Source: Oscarella lobularis
Taxonomy: Eukaryota > Porifera > Homoscleromorpha > Homosclerophorida > Oscarellidae
DNA: 64,000 bases
Assembly: GCF_947507565.1 (NCBI RefSeq)
Contig: NC_089178.1
Location: forward strand, 1,550,001 to 1,614,000
Direction: 5' to 3'
Shown: positions 11,243 to 20,462 of the stretch, in pieces
Layout of the letters: each line of letters opens with the position of its first letter
Numbering within the stretch: position 1 is the stretch's first letter
Notes under the pieces: generated by a model
The model's database searches: none
Told to the model about the DNA's origin: nothing
Seen by the model: only the letters and a program-made list of their open reading frames with translations
Made by a program: the position numbers and the translations under genes

Positions 11243-11602
11243 ATAAGCGCACTTTCGGGAGGCTCAGGTGTGTCAAGCGACGCTGCCATTTTGTCTCAAA
11301 AAACGAACTATGCTTTGTTCCTTAGAGGAAAGAACGAGAACGATTAGTGTTAGTGCCCGTATAAGCGTGCTCCGCCTGTCGATGCCCCTGTCCATGGGCC
11401 TCGTCGATGCGAGAAGGACCTACTAAACCGGAAAATATCTTATTCTCTTGAAGATTGCGAAATCGGGCTAAACAAGATTAATTAATTAATTAAGGGTCTT
11501 TTGAATTTCTTCAGAGAATCTCAGTCCCACACTCTTCTCGCTCCGAGGCTAGATAAGGAGAGCTGAGCTTGACGGTAGGTGTTTTCTGAACAGATAAAAA
11601 TC
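11243..11602. other. Spacer between duplicated block and HECT element
   Basis: Contains an (ATTA)n run near 11479-11495 and, on the minus strand at about 11294, an ATG followed by AASLDTPEPPESALIDVFRA and a stop. That could be a stray first exon, but no partner exon is visible. Nothing else is recognised. Confidence 0.4.
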
Positions 11603-11683
11603 TATAGCTACTGTACGATGCATACTGTTATGAAGCGCCAAATGTGACAAAAGTAGTTTCGATATATATATACTAGAAGTACA

Positions 11684-11889
11684 TATATGGACCGGGTGTG
11701 CATATATATGGACCGGGTGTGCATATATATGGACCGAGTCTCCATATATATGGACCGGGTGTGCCATATATATGGATCGAGTGTGCATATATATGGACCG
11801 GGTCTCTATATATATGGACCGAGTCTCCATATATATGGACCGAGTTTCCATATATGGACCGGGTGTGCCATATATATGGACCGGGTGTG
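11684..11889 (+). repeat. Left-arm 21-bp minisatellite, about 10 units
   Basis: Unit CATATATATGGACCGGGTGTG with variants ending GAGTCTC, GAGTGTG, GGGTCTC and GAGTTTC. Because 21 is a multiple of three it stays open in all frames and gives artificial MDRVCIY-type peptides. The unit order from outside in partly matches the right arm, showing that the arms share one origin. Confidence 0.9.
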
Positions 11890-12623
11890 ATAACGCAAAA
11901 GACACTTTGGAATCAGACGAGTACGACTTCCGCTATGACTTAGGATTTTCAAAGCCGTCGGCTTTGATGAAATCTTCTGATTATGACAAAATAATAGCCC
12001 TTGCGTGCTTGAACGATGTAAGTGGTTTGAAACATTGCGTGAAATCAAAAACATTTATTGAAAGCTTCATTAGGTTGTCCTGTCAAGAAAGGCAGAGCTG
12101 GATCAGTTGTGCTCAGGACTGCAGTCGTATTCTGCCCTAGAAATTATGCGCCAACATCCAGCTCTTGGATTTTATTTGCTTGAAGAGCGCATGCTCCAAC
12201 CACTCAGTGCCGATGCCTTCCTCGAATTATTTTCAGTCCAATATTCGCCGTCCGGCAGTAGCTCTCGGGAAGTTGAGGAAGGAATTATGGAAAACTGGGT
12301 GGATTATGTGAAGGACCTTGAAGAAAGATGTAAGCAACCTCCAAATTTCTATAACCTAACTTATTTTCTTTCTGTTTTAAGCTATACCCAACATGACCTT
12401 AGCCAACGTCTTGACATTTGTAACTGGAGCGCACGAGATACCGGTTGGCGGTTTCCAAGTTCGCCCTAAAATCATTTTTGATTGTCTTTCGGATCGGTTG
12501 CTGTCGGCGTCGACGTGCTCCCTCCATTTGGTTTTCACTCGACGTTACAATTGCCAATACGCCAAGTTCAAAGAAGACGTCGCTTTTGCCATTTTCAATT
12601 CCCCATTTTATGGACAGATTTAA
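11887..12623 (+). CDS. HECT E3 ubiquitin ligase C-terminal fragment inside the foldback element
   Basis: Three exons splice cleanly: about 11887-12017, 12074-12329 and 12382-12623, with GT..AG introns. The first exon has no identifiable start; its frame runs back into the minisatellite. The reading includes QHPALGFYLLEERMLQPLSA, then ENWVDYVKDLEERSIPNMTL, then VLTFVTGAHEIPVGGF and the catalytic-Cys motif LLSASTCSLHLVFTRRYN, ending FKEDVAFAIFNSPFYGQI. The HECT C-lobe accepts ubiquitin on that Cys (established). Most of the N-lobe, which binds E2, is missing, so this is a 5'-truncated capture rather than a complete ligase. Expression from an ATG within the repeat is possible but unproven. Confidence 0.68.
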
Positions 12624-12850
12624 GTAAGAGGTTTATTGACAGATTTAAGCGTTTCATTGACATACATAAGGTAAACAGATTTTTCCTCCACTTGGAGACA
12701 GACAGAGTGATTTCTTGTTACAGTTTTATGATATTAATAAAGATAACGTAAAAAGAAAATTGGCGAAATTAGCTAATTTACGCACAGAAAGCCTGCCCGT
12801 ATGCAATCTTCAGTCACACCAGCATTTCACTATTTATGCAGATGCCATCA

Positions 12851-12857
12851 ACATACA

Positions 12858-12908
<51 letters not shown>
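12851..12908 (+). repeat. (ACAT)n followed by (TA)n microsatellite
   Basis: About nine ACAT units run directly into a TA tract that abuts the right minisatellite arm. This is low-complexity DNA at the inner edge of the arm. Confidence 0.9.
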
Positions 12909-13160
12909 GGAGACTCGGTCCATATATATGGAGACTCGGTCCATATATAGAGAGACTCGGTCCATATATATGCACACTCGGTCCATATATATGGCACACC
13001 CGGTCCATATATATGGAGACTCGGTCCATATATATGCACACCGGTCCATATATATGCACACCCGGTCCATATATATGCACACTCGGTCCATATATATGCA
13101 CACCCGGTCCATATATATGCACACCCGGTCCATATATATGCACACTCGGTCCATATATGT
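12903..13160 (-). repeat. Right-arm 21-bp minisatellite, about 12 units, inverted
   Basis: Complementary to the left array (unit CACACCCGGTCCATATATATG on the plus strand). It has about two or three more outer units than the left arm but a matching inner series of variants, including the longer GTGTGCC-type unit in the same relative place. Arms this long could form a large cruciform. Confidence 0.9.
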
Positions 13161-13232
13161 ACTTCTAGTATATATATATCGAAACTACTTTTGTCACATT
13201 TGGCGCTTCATATACTGTACTGTAGCGTAGAT

Positions 13233-13561
13233 TAATTATTGCTCTCAGCTATAAATCATTTTTAATTAAAAAACGCCAACCTCAAGAAATTTCTTTGTTC
13301 CAAAGTATGGTATGCATCATTGTGGAACGACGTATCCTAACAGAATGAATTAACTGCTTGAGTCCTCCAACACCTCTACTGATCTGTGTGGTCTCCCAAC
13401 TCTCTTTGGAGGTCAAAGCTACCTCTAAACCTATCGTAAGTTCCTCTGCTGGCTGCAATGCGTCACAGTGAATGACGGTTCTGCTGGAGGATAGAGTCTA
13501 GTCTATCACATGACGGAAAACGAACTCAACAATAAAACACGGACAACAAAAGAAGAGAGTA
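13233..13561. other. Spacer between HECT element and receptor B
   Basis: AT-rich at its left end, then mixed. I see no exon, repeat or recognisable signal. The 3'UTR of receptor B should fall here. Confidence 0.4.
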
Positions 13562-15463
13562 CTAAGAGACGGCACTTTTTGCCGTTGAGGCTGTCTTTGA
13601 AACTGCCTCGCAATGGATAACATCTGTACTGTACTCGTCTGAGGTGGCGCTGCGACTTGACGACAAGCACGACTGAAGAGACTGAAGAGCTTTCTTCCAA
13701 AGCGCTTTGGCGTCTTTTGTCACAAAAAGGAAATACAATAATCCTATGAAAAGCAGCGTATGGCTGACACGGTTCAGTATCAGGAAAACCATGAGGGAGT
13801 AGTGGGTGTGCGCGCCGTGTTCACACGTTCCTTCGCCCCAATTGATCAGAATGCATTCCAAGTACTCACTGATTTTCTCGTTTATTCGCCCACCGTTTGC
13901 CAGAAGAACCGAGCTGTAGACTGTAGGACAAAGGCCTACACAGATAGCTGAGCCGATAAGCAGCGCAAAACGCCTTCCGAGGCTTTTTAGGTCTTCAAGG
14001 CTCCGACGGCCTATCCCATTTGATTCCTTCATCAATTTCTTTCTGGCTCTCAACTAATACAAGCACAGGTGCCTACAAAATAATTTGCTATTCCAGACTA
14101 AAGATACCTTCTTCTCTTTCAGAATTGCCATGCATCCCAGAAGGAGTCCCAGCAGAACTTGAAAAAGCTGATTAGGAAGCAATAATGTGTAGTATTCCAA
14201 GTCGGGGTCACGCGCAAAACAAGTTGGACAGATAGCGGCGAAATTGCTGTAGGCATCTTTTCCCTTGATGGCATAGGGCAGTACAGCGAGAACAGCTGGA
14301 ATTCCCCAACCTATGAGCGATTCAATAGCGTGAACGCGATTCTGATGAGCGAGGAAATAATCGGTGAGACGTGGATGTCCTATGATAATCATGTTAGCAG
14401 ACACGAGGACGCTCCACGCTATGATAGCCAAAGAGAAGAACTGATGGAAAATGACTGCATGCAAGTGTCAGAAATAATACCATGTCGTTACGTTACTCCC
14501 TTACCGTAAAGAACAGCAAAAACGCAATGACTGGAAACTGCTCGAGCTAGATCGTTTGAGCCGCAACAGAAAGTGCCTTTTCCCATCGCTCGACCAACCA
14601 GTTCAGTGAAGTCTAAAAAAGTCGTTTGACTTGTTTTCCATAAGAAACGATGGGTCCCAGTTACTCATGGCAGACGCAGAAATACAGAGGTACCAGGCCA
14701 TGGCGAGAAGCGGAAATCGTCGTCTGAAATTAAGTTAGTTAATTATCCATTAATAAAATTGCAACTGTACTTACTTAGTCTTAATCGCGATGATGGTTGT
14801 AGTGGAAGCGAACAGTGCCACAGTAGCCAGGACGATGTTAATATAGAACCAGACGTCATCAACTATTTCTTCAGCCCCGCGTGAACCACTTCCACGCAGA
14901 ACATGAAATGAAACAACACTGATTGATAGGGTCATAGGAAGCGTCCGCATGACAGTCGCTCTCAACTAATTTAATAAACTTACAAAACACAGAAGGAAGT
15001 TTACAAGAGACAGACCTTGCGACACAGGTGACATCATGAGTTGAAAAAGAGCAACGAGCTCTGCCGCCGTCGCGTTGACAGTGAAGGCACTTTGGGGAGG
15101 CCACTGCGACACGCCTAAACGCTTCAGAATCCGGTAAAGAGTCTGTAGATGAACAGACACGGTCTCAGGAAGTAGATGACGAGCCAACGTCGGGTCTAAT
15201 CCTGAGCCAGGCGCGAACTTGAGGAATCTTAGTAGTTCTGAGCGTGATACAATGAGGGCAACGCCACACGTGGAATTCACCTAACGGTCGGGGCCAACGG
15301 TCATAGACAGCGAGATACTGTAAGGGCTCACCCTGGATAACAACGACTCAGATTGATTGGCTCCTGAGGATGTTCTAGTGAAATAGCAGACTGTCGGGGC
15401 GATTGCTGATATAGCGATGTACACTGCAAGCCCAGTCATCACGATGCCGATCAAAGCGTTCAT
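13562..15463 (-). CDS. Seven-TM receptor, Frizzled/Smoothened-like core, array copy B
   Basis: ATG at 15463 (MNALIGIVMTGLAVYIAISA). The ectodomain exon (about 15015-15280) reads MNSTCGVALIVSRSELLRFL, then LLPETVSVHLQTLYRILKRL and SQWPPQSAFTVNATAAEL. The linker-TM1 exon has ESDCHADASYDPINQCCFIS and DDVWFYINIVLATVALFAST, ending IAIKTK. TM2 is RRFPLLAMAWYLCISAS. The TM4-TM5 exon (about 14110-14464) has HAIESLIGWGIPAVLAVLPY, the loop ICPTCFARDPDLEYYTLLLP and LLGLLLGCMAIL. TM6-TM7 (13562-14053) ends LLYFLFVTKDAKALWKKAL plus a Ser-rich tail. The conserved ECILINWGEGTCEHGAHTHY lies between TM6 and TM7. Domain order matches class F receptors minus the CRD. The assignment is inferred. Confidence 0.7.
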
Positions 15464-16001
15464 GACTTCAGTCTATGTAGATTGTAGGAATGAGCTTGAT
15501 GCTTCCCTCCGGGGATTCGGCATTCTTTCAACGCAGGGGCCGGACCTCCCAATTCCCAAGGAAATACGCACCGACATCGTTTTTTTTCCTTATTAGCTTA
15601 ACGAAATCCGCTGTGTCGCTAAAAGTCAGCGTAGCCGGTCGACAACACAACAACCTACCGAGTTCAACCACGGATACTAGAGGATTCTTGTATAGTGGTT
15701 CAACGCTGATTGCTGACCGCTGGAACGAGGACGGAAGCCAGCTTGAAGGCATTTTTACAATCCAAACAAGTCCTTCATGTGCCTTTTGCATTCATTCACC
15801 GAACTTTTTGGAGTAGACTGTACAGCGTTGTTCTCTTTATATCCGGGATGGGGGTGCTGTGATCGCGTGCGCGTAAAAGTATAATCCGCTCGAAGAAATT
15901 CAAATAGGCGAGAAAATGCAGTGTAACGCCCAAGTGGGCACAGACTCATACATAAGAAATAACCAGTATATTGGCAGCCGAGTCAAGTGCCTACAAATTT
16001 T
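15464..16001. other. Receptor B/C intergenic region with an unassigned 87-codon minus-strand ORF
   Basis: The longest minus-strand frame is 15528-15791 (opening MQKAHEGLVWIVKMPSSWLP, ending NWEVRPLR). I do not recognise it, and splice sites linking it to receptor B are not evident. An overlapping plus-strand frame of 108 codons is probably its shadow. Promoter of B and 3'UTR of C are expected here. Confidence 0.35.
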
Positions 16002-17886
16002 TCACTGTTTCAAATTGTCTTTTGAATTTGATTCGACAACAGTATTCACTGTACCGCGCTCTTTTGCAGACGAATCAGCCGGAGCGGTCACCCGGCAGCC
16101 ACGTGCACATGCCACTAGGCAAGAAGCAAACATTTTCTTCCAAAGCAGTTGGGCGTCTTTTGTCAGAAAAAGGACGAACATTAATCCGATAGAAAGCAGT
16201 GTGTGGTAGAGACGGTTTAGTACAAAGTAGAACATCATGGAGTAGTGAGTGTACGCGCCATGCTCGCACGTTTCTTCCCCGGAATTGATCAGAATGCATT
16301 CCAAGTACTTATCGATTTTCTCTCCTATTTCGCCGTTGTTCGCAAGAACAACGGAGACATAGACCGTAGGACAGAGGCCTACGCAGACAATGGTGCCAAT
16401 AATCAGTGCAAGATGCCTTTGTATGCGTTTAAGGTCATCAACATTCTGGCGATATATCCCACTTGCCTCGTTCATCAATTTCTTTCTGTCCCTAAGCTAA
16501 TACAAAACACAATTTCGTATAGAATGAAAAGACGATTTCAACATTAAAAGATACCTTTCTCTCCTTTATAATTGCTATGCATCCCATGACGACACCCAAC
16601 AGAATTTCAAATACCTGATTCGGCAGCACAGATGTGTAGTACTCCAAGTCGCGGTCCCGTATAAAGCACGTCGGGCAGATACCGGCGAAGTTACTGTACG
16701 CATTTTTTCCCTCAATTGCAAAGGGCAGTATGGAGAGAAAAGCTGGAATTCCCCAGCCTAAGAGTAATTCGGTGGCGTGAATGCGATTAAGATGAACGAA
16801 GAAAGAATCGGCGAGATGAGGAAGTCCTATGATAACTACATTAACTGCCATGAGAGCGGACCATGCTGTAAACACCAGAAAGAAAAACTGATAGAAGATG
16901 ACTACAAATAAATGTTAATCATGGTACAGTACGGTTATATCCTTACCGTAAACAATGGCATAAACGCAATTACTCGAAATTGCTTCAAACAGATCTTTTG
17001 AGCCGCAGCACATCAGATTGTTTCTTCCCATCGCTCGACTTACCAATTCAGAAAAGTCTAAAAAGTCCGGTGACTTTTTATCTATATAAACAATGGGTTC
17101 AATTTACTGAGCGCAGATGCAGCGAGACAGAGATACCAGGCAATCATAATGAGAGGAAATCGCCGCCTGTGATGACATGATGCATAGTCCATCTATCAAT
17201 TTTTTCCCCGCTGCTTACTTAGTTTTAGTTGCAACAACGGTCGTAGTAGAAACAAACACCAATACAATAGAGAGGACGAGGTTAATATAGAACCAGACGT
17301 CGTCAGCTATTTCTTCCGCCCTAGTCAACCACTTCCACGAAGGACAAGAAACGAAACAACACTGATTGACAGGATCGTAGGAAGCGTCCGCATGGCAGTC
17401 GCTCTCGACTAAATTCAATAAAGTTACGTCAACAACAGGAAGTCAGATGAAGGATCACGGACCTTGCGTCACGGGTGACGTCAAGTATCGTAGAAGAGTA
17501 ATAAGGAGCTCTTCAGCCGTCGCGTTGCCAGTGAAAGGCCACTGCAACAGACTTAAACGCTTCAGAGTCCGGTAAAGAGTCTGTGGATGCACAGACACTG
17601 TCTCGTTGGGAAGGTGACGGGTCAAATTTGGGTCTATTTCTGCGCCAGGCACAAATTTGACGTATTGCAATAGTTCTGAGTGTGACAAAGTGACGAAAAC
17701 GTCACACGTAGAATTTATCTAGAAACCGTTGGCAGTAAAGCGAGATACCCGCTATGTAATAGGCTCGCGTACCCACGACTCGGCCCCCGCGGTCGGTCTG
17801 GTGACATAAGAGACTGTAGGAACAACTGCTAGAATGGCAACGTACACCGCGAGTCCGGTCAATACGAGCCCGATGATAGCGCCCAT
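16002..17886 (-). CDS. Seven-TM receptor, Frizzled/Smoothened-like core, array copy C
   Basis: ATG at 17886 (MGAIIGLVLTGLAVYVAILA). The ectodomain exon (about 17460-17720) encodes LSHSELLQYVKFVPGAEIDP, then NETVSVHPQTLYRTLKRLSL, WPFTGNATAEEL. The linker-TM1 exon (17215-17418) has VESDCHADASYDPVNQCCFV and IVLVFVSTTTVVATKTK. TM4-TM5 (about 16550-16875) has HATELLLGWGIPAFLSILPF and the loop ICPTCFIRDRDLEYYTSVLP. TM6-TM7 (16002-16478) ends LMFVLFLTKDAQLLWKKMFA, with ECILINSGEETCEHGAYTHY before TM7. It lacks the extra residues between QW and the glycosylation site seen in B, D and E (a 7-10 residue shorter ectodomain). Function unknown. Confidence 0.7.
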
Positions 17887-18224
17887 GAATACATGTAGAG
17901 TGCAGCATCCGTCCGGGGGTTTTCTTGAATTCTTTCCCGCCCATGTGAGTTCGTGTCACTGAGGCCGCAGCCGGTCAGTTTCGACGTCCATTTCTGCATA
18001 CCTAATCCTAACACAGAGTCGGCATGCTTTGGAAACAGATGAGCATGATTGACCGCGTGAGTTCGATCAAACGAGTTCTGTCTTATATTTTTATCTATGC
18101 TTCGACTAACAAAAGTATCATATGCTAGCAGCCTACAGTACTAACTGAACATCAGAACAGTCTAGAGGACTAAACGTTGTTTTTTTTTACGTGAGCCCCA
18201 GTTGCATCAACTCGATTTCGAACG
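17887..18224. other. Receptor C/D intergenic region with an array-specific conserved block
   Basis: About 18105-18224 matches about 20320-20462 downstream of copy E: shared GTATCATATGC, AACAGTCTAGAGGACTAAAC and CACTTTTTTCCAT. It therefore belongs to the duplicated unit, as the 3' flank of D or the promoter side of C. No other feature. Confidence 0.6.
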
Positions 18225-20164
18225 TCACTTTTTTCCATTATCCAAATTTGACCTGCCGCTACCATTGACAGCAGCAGCCTTCACTTCTGCACCCGTGCGC
18301 TCTGCTGTGGACGGATGCGCGGTCGAGCAGTGGCCCCGCACTGAGCAAGACCGAAACGCCTTCTTCCAAAACTCTTTGGAGTCTCTTGTCACGAAAAAGA
18401 AGCGCAACGAACCGATAAAAATAACCGCGTCTTCGACGCGGTTCAATATCAAGTAAATCATTGTAGCGTAGTGAGTGTAGGCACCGTGCACACACGTTTC
18501 TTCCCCCGAATTGACCACAACGCATTCCACGTACTCACTGACCTTGTCTTCCACTCGACCAGTGTTGGCAATAATTAGGGAGATGTATGCCGCAAAACAC
18601 AAGCCTGCAGCAAAGACAACGCAAGCAATCTGCAATAAACGCCTTCGTATGGCTTGTAGGTCTTGCACATTTCGACTCATTTCAGTTGCTTCACCCATTA
18701 ACTTCTTTCTGGCTTTAAGCTAACACAAGAGAACAAATCACACACTGTGAATAATATAAACACGCAATTTTAATTAAATCAATTCAAACCTTTTTTTCTG
18801 CTGTTAGTGCTAGGAATCCAATAAGCAGTCCTAAGAGGACGAGAAAAATTTGAATGGGAAGCAGTAACGTGAAGTATTCCATCTCGGGTTCACGCCAGAA
18901 GCACGTTGGGCAGATAGAGACAACGTTCCTGTAGGCATCTTTTCCTTTGATGGCATACGGAAGTATGGCGAGAACACCTGGAAGTCCCCATCCCATGAGC
19001 GATTCAATAGCGTGAATGCAATTCAGATGAGCAAAAAAAGAGTGTGCGAGCTGTGGAAATTTGATGATGGCTATGTTAGCTGCCGCGAGGATGCACCACG
19101 TGAGAATTGCCAGAGAGAAGAAATGATGGAGGATGGCTGAAAATAGATGTAAATCAGGTTCCCGTAATACATATATATAGTAGCCCACCGTAAACAATCG
19201 CAAAAATGCAATTACTCAAAATTGACTCGGCTAGATCTTTTACGCCGCAGCAGACAAGATTGCTTTTCCCCATAACTCGACCTACCAGTTCAGCAATATC
19301 TAAAAGGGCTTGTGACTCGTCATTCGCATAAACAATGAACCCAACTTACTAGGAGCAGACGTAGCGAGGCAGACATACCAAGCAATCATAATAAGAGGAA
19401 ATCTTTGCCTGTTAGACAAGTGATGCAGACGACATTCTACCAGATTTCACAGCTACTACTTACTTGGTTTTAACGGCGAAAACAGTCGTAGTAGAAACGA
19501 ACACCGCTATACCGGAAAGAGTCAGAGCAACGTAAAACATGACGTCATCAGCAATCTCTTCAGCCCGAGTTGGCCAGTTCCACGTGGGACAGGAAATGAA
19601 GCAACACCTATTGACAGGATCATAAGACGCGTCCGAATGGCAGTCGTTCCGGACTAAATCATTATTAGGAAAATGAGCAAAGAAGATTTTCCTGTGAGAG
19701 GAAGCAGACCTTGCCCCATGGGTGATGTCAATTGCCCGAGAAGAGTAAGAAGCTCTGCCGCCGTCGCGTTGACAGTGAAGGAACCGTCAGGAGGCCACTG
19801 CGGCACGCCGAAACGTTTTAGAATTCGGTAAAGCGTCTGTGGATGAACGGACACGGTCTCGGGAAGAAGATGACGAGCTAGGTTTGAGTCTATTCCTGTG
19901 CCAGACGCGAACTTGAGGTATCCTAGCAGTTCTGAGCGCGACAAGGAGACGGCAACGTCGCACGTAGAGTTCATCTAAAGGTCATAAACTAGATGTGATG
20001 ACAGTGAAAAACGAGATACTGTATGCCAGGCTCACCGATAACAACGATTGACGATTGAACCACGCTGCCGGCTTAGTGAAATAAGAGACTGTTGGAGCGA
20101 CTGCTACAATCGCAACGTACACCGCAAGACCAGTCATTACGAGACCGAGAAAGACGCCGCTCAT
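18225..20164 (-). CDS. Seven-TM receptor, Frizzled/Smoothened-like core, array copy D
   Basis: The start is taken at 20164 (MSGVFLGLVMTGLAVYVAIV) because it aligns with copies A, B, C and E; an in-frame ATG at 20221 would add 19 residues. The ectodomain (about 19710-19974) reads MNSTCDVAVSLSRSELLGYL, ETVSVHPQTLYRILKRFGV, QWPPDGSFTVNATAAELL. TM4-TM5 (about 18790-19140) has HAIESLMGWGLPGVLAILPY and the loop ICPTCFWREPEMEYFTLLLP. TM6-TM7 (18225-18698) has ECVVVNSGEETCVHGAYTHY and ends LRFFFVTRDSKEFWKKAF. The C-tail VNGSGRSNLDNGKK is nearly the same as in copy E, so D and E are the youngest pair. Confidence 0.7.
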
Positions 20165-20462
20165 GCTTTCCGATGACTTACAACGAAATGGCCCTCTGGG
20201 AAAGATACACAGATGCACCACGTCTGCTATCGCTCACCCCCCGGAACGTCAGAATTGCAATCTTCTACGACGGCGCACAGTGACACAGACGTATATGCTC
20301 AAAAACGACTTATGTATGCTTCGACTATACTAAAAAAAGTATCATATGCGGCCTACAGTACTGACTAAACTTCATAACAGTCTAGAGGACTAAACGTTGA
20401 AAGTCTGTGCTTTTTTGCGTGAACCCCAGTCCCATCAACTCGACTTCAGTTGCAGACGAACT
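20165..20462. other. Receptor D/E intergenic region, duplicated unit flank
   Basis: Shares the block described downstream of D (CTAGAGGACTAAACGTTG at about 20382-20400). The part next to D also matches the region upstream of E (CAGTGACACAGACGT.TATGCTCAAAA, 20279-20303 and about 22480-22506). This marks the breakpoint region of the tandem duplication. Confidence 0.6.

Larger units (their letters stand above)
11603..13232. mobile_element. Foldback-like element: inverted minisatellite arms around a HECT gene fragment
   Basis: The left arm (about 11603-11890) and right arm (about 12903-13232) are inverted copies. Both contain TGAAGCGCCAAATGTGAC, AAAAGTAGTTTCGATATATA and CTAGAAGTACATATATGG in the same order from the outside in, then a 21-bp tandem repeat. 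The unique centre carries a spliced HECT C-terminal coding segment and an AATAAA signal at 12736-12741. Long inverted arms made of tandem repeats are typical of foldback/Galileo-type DNA transposons (established knowledge). No transposase is seen and no target duplication could be fixed, so the outer borders are approximate. Confidence 0.6.

Noticed and set aside
11684-13160. CRISPR-like array of short repeats
   Set aside because: Units are directly adjacent with no unique spacers and vary internally; a eukaryotic minisatellite.
11549-13168. Many overlapping ORFs encoding MDRVCIY/HIYGPG repeats on both strands
   Set aside because: They are translations of the 21-bp minisatellite, which stays open in several frames. 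No independent coding evidence.
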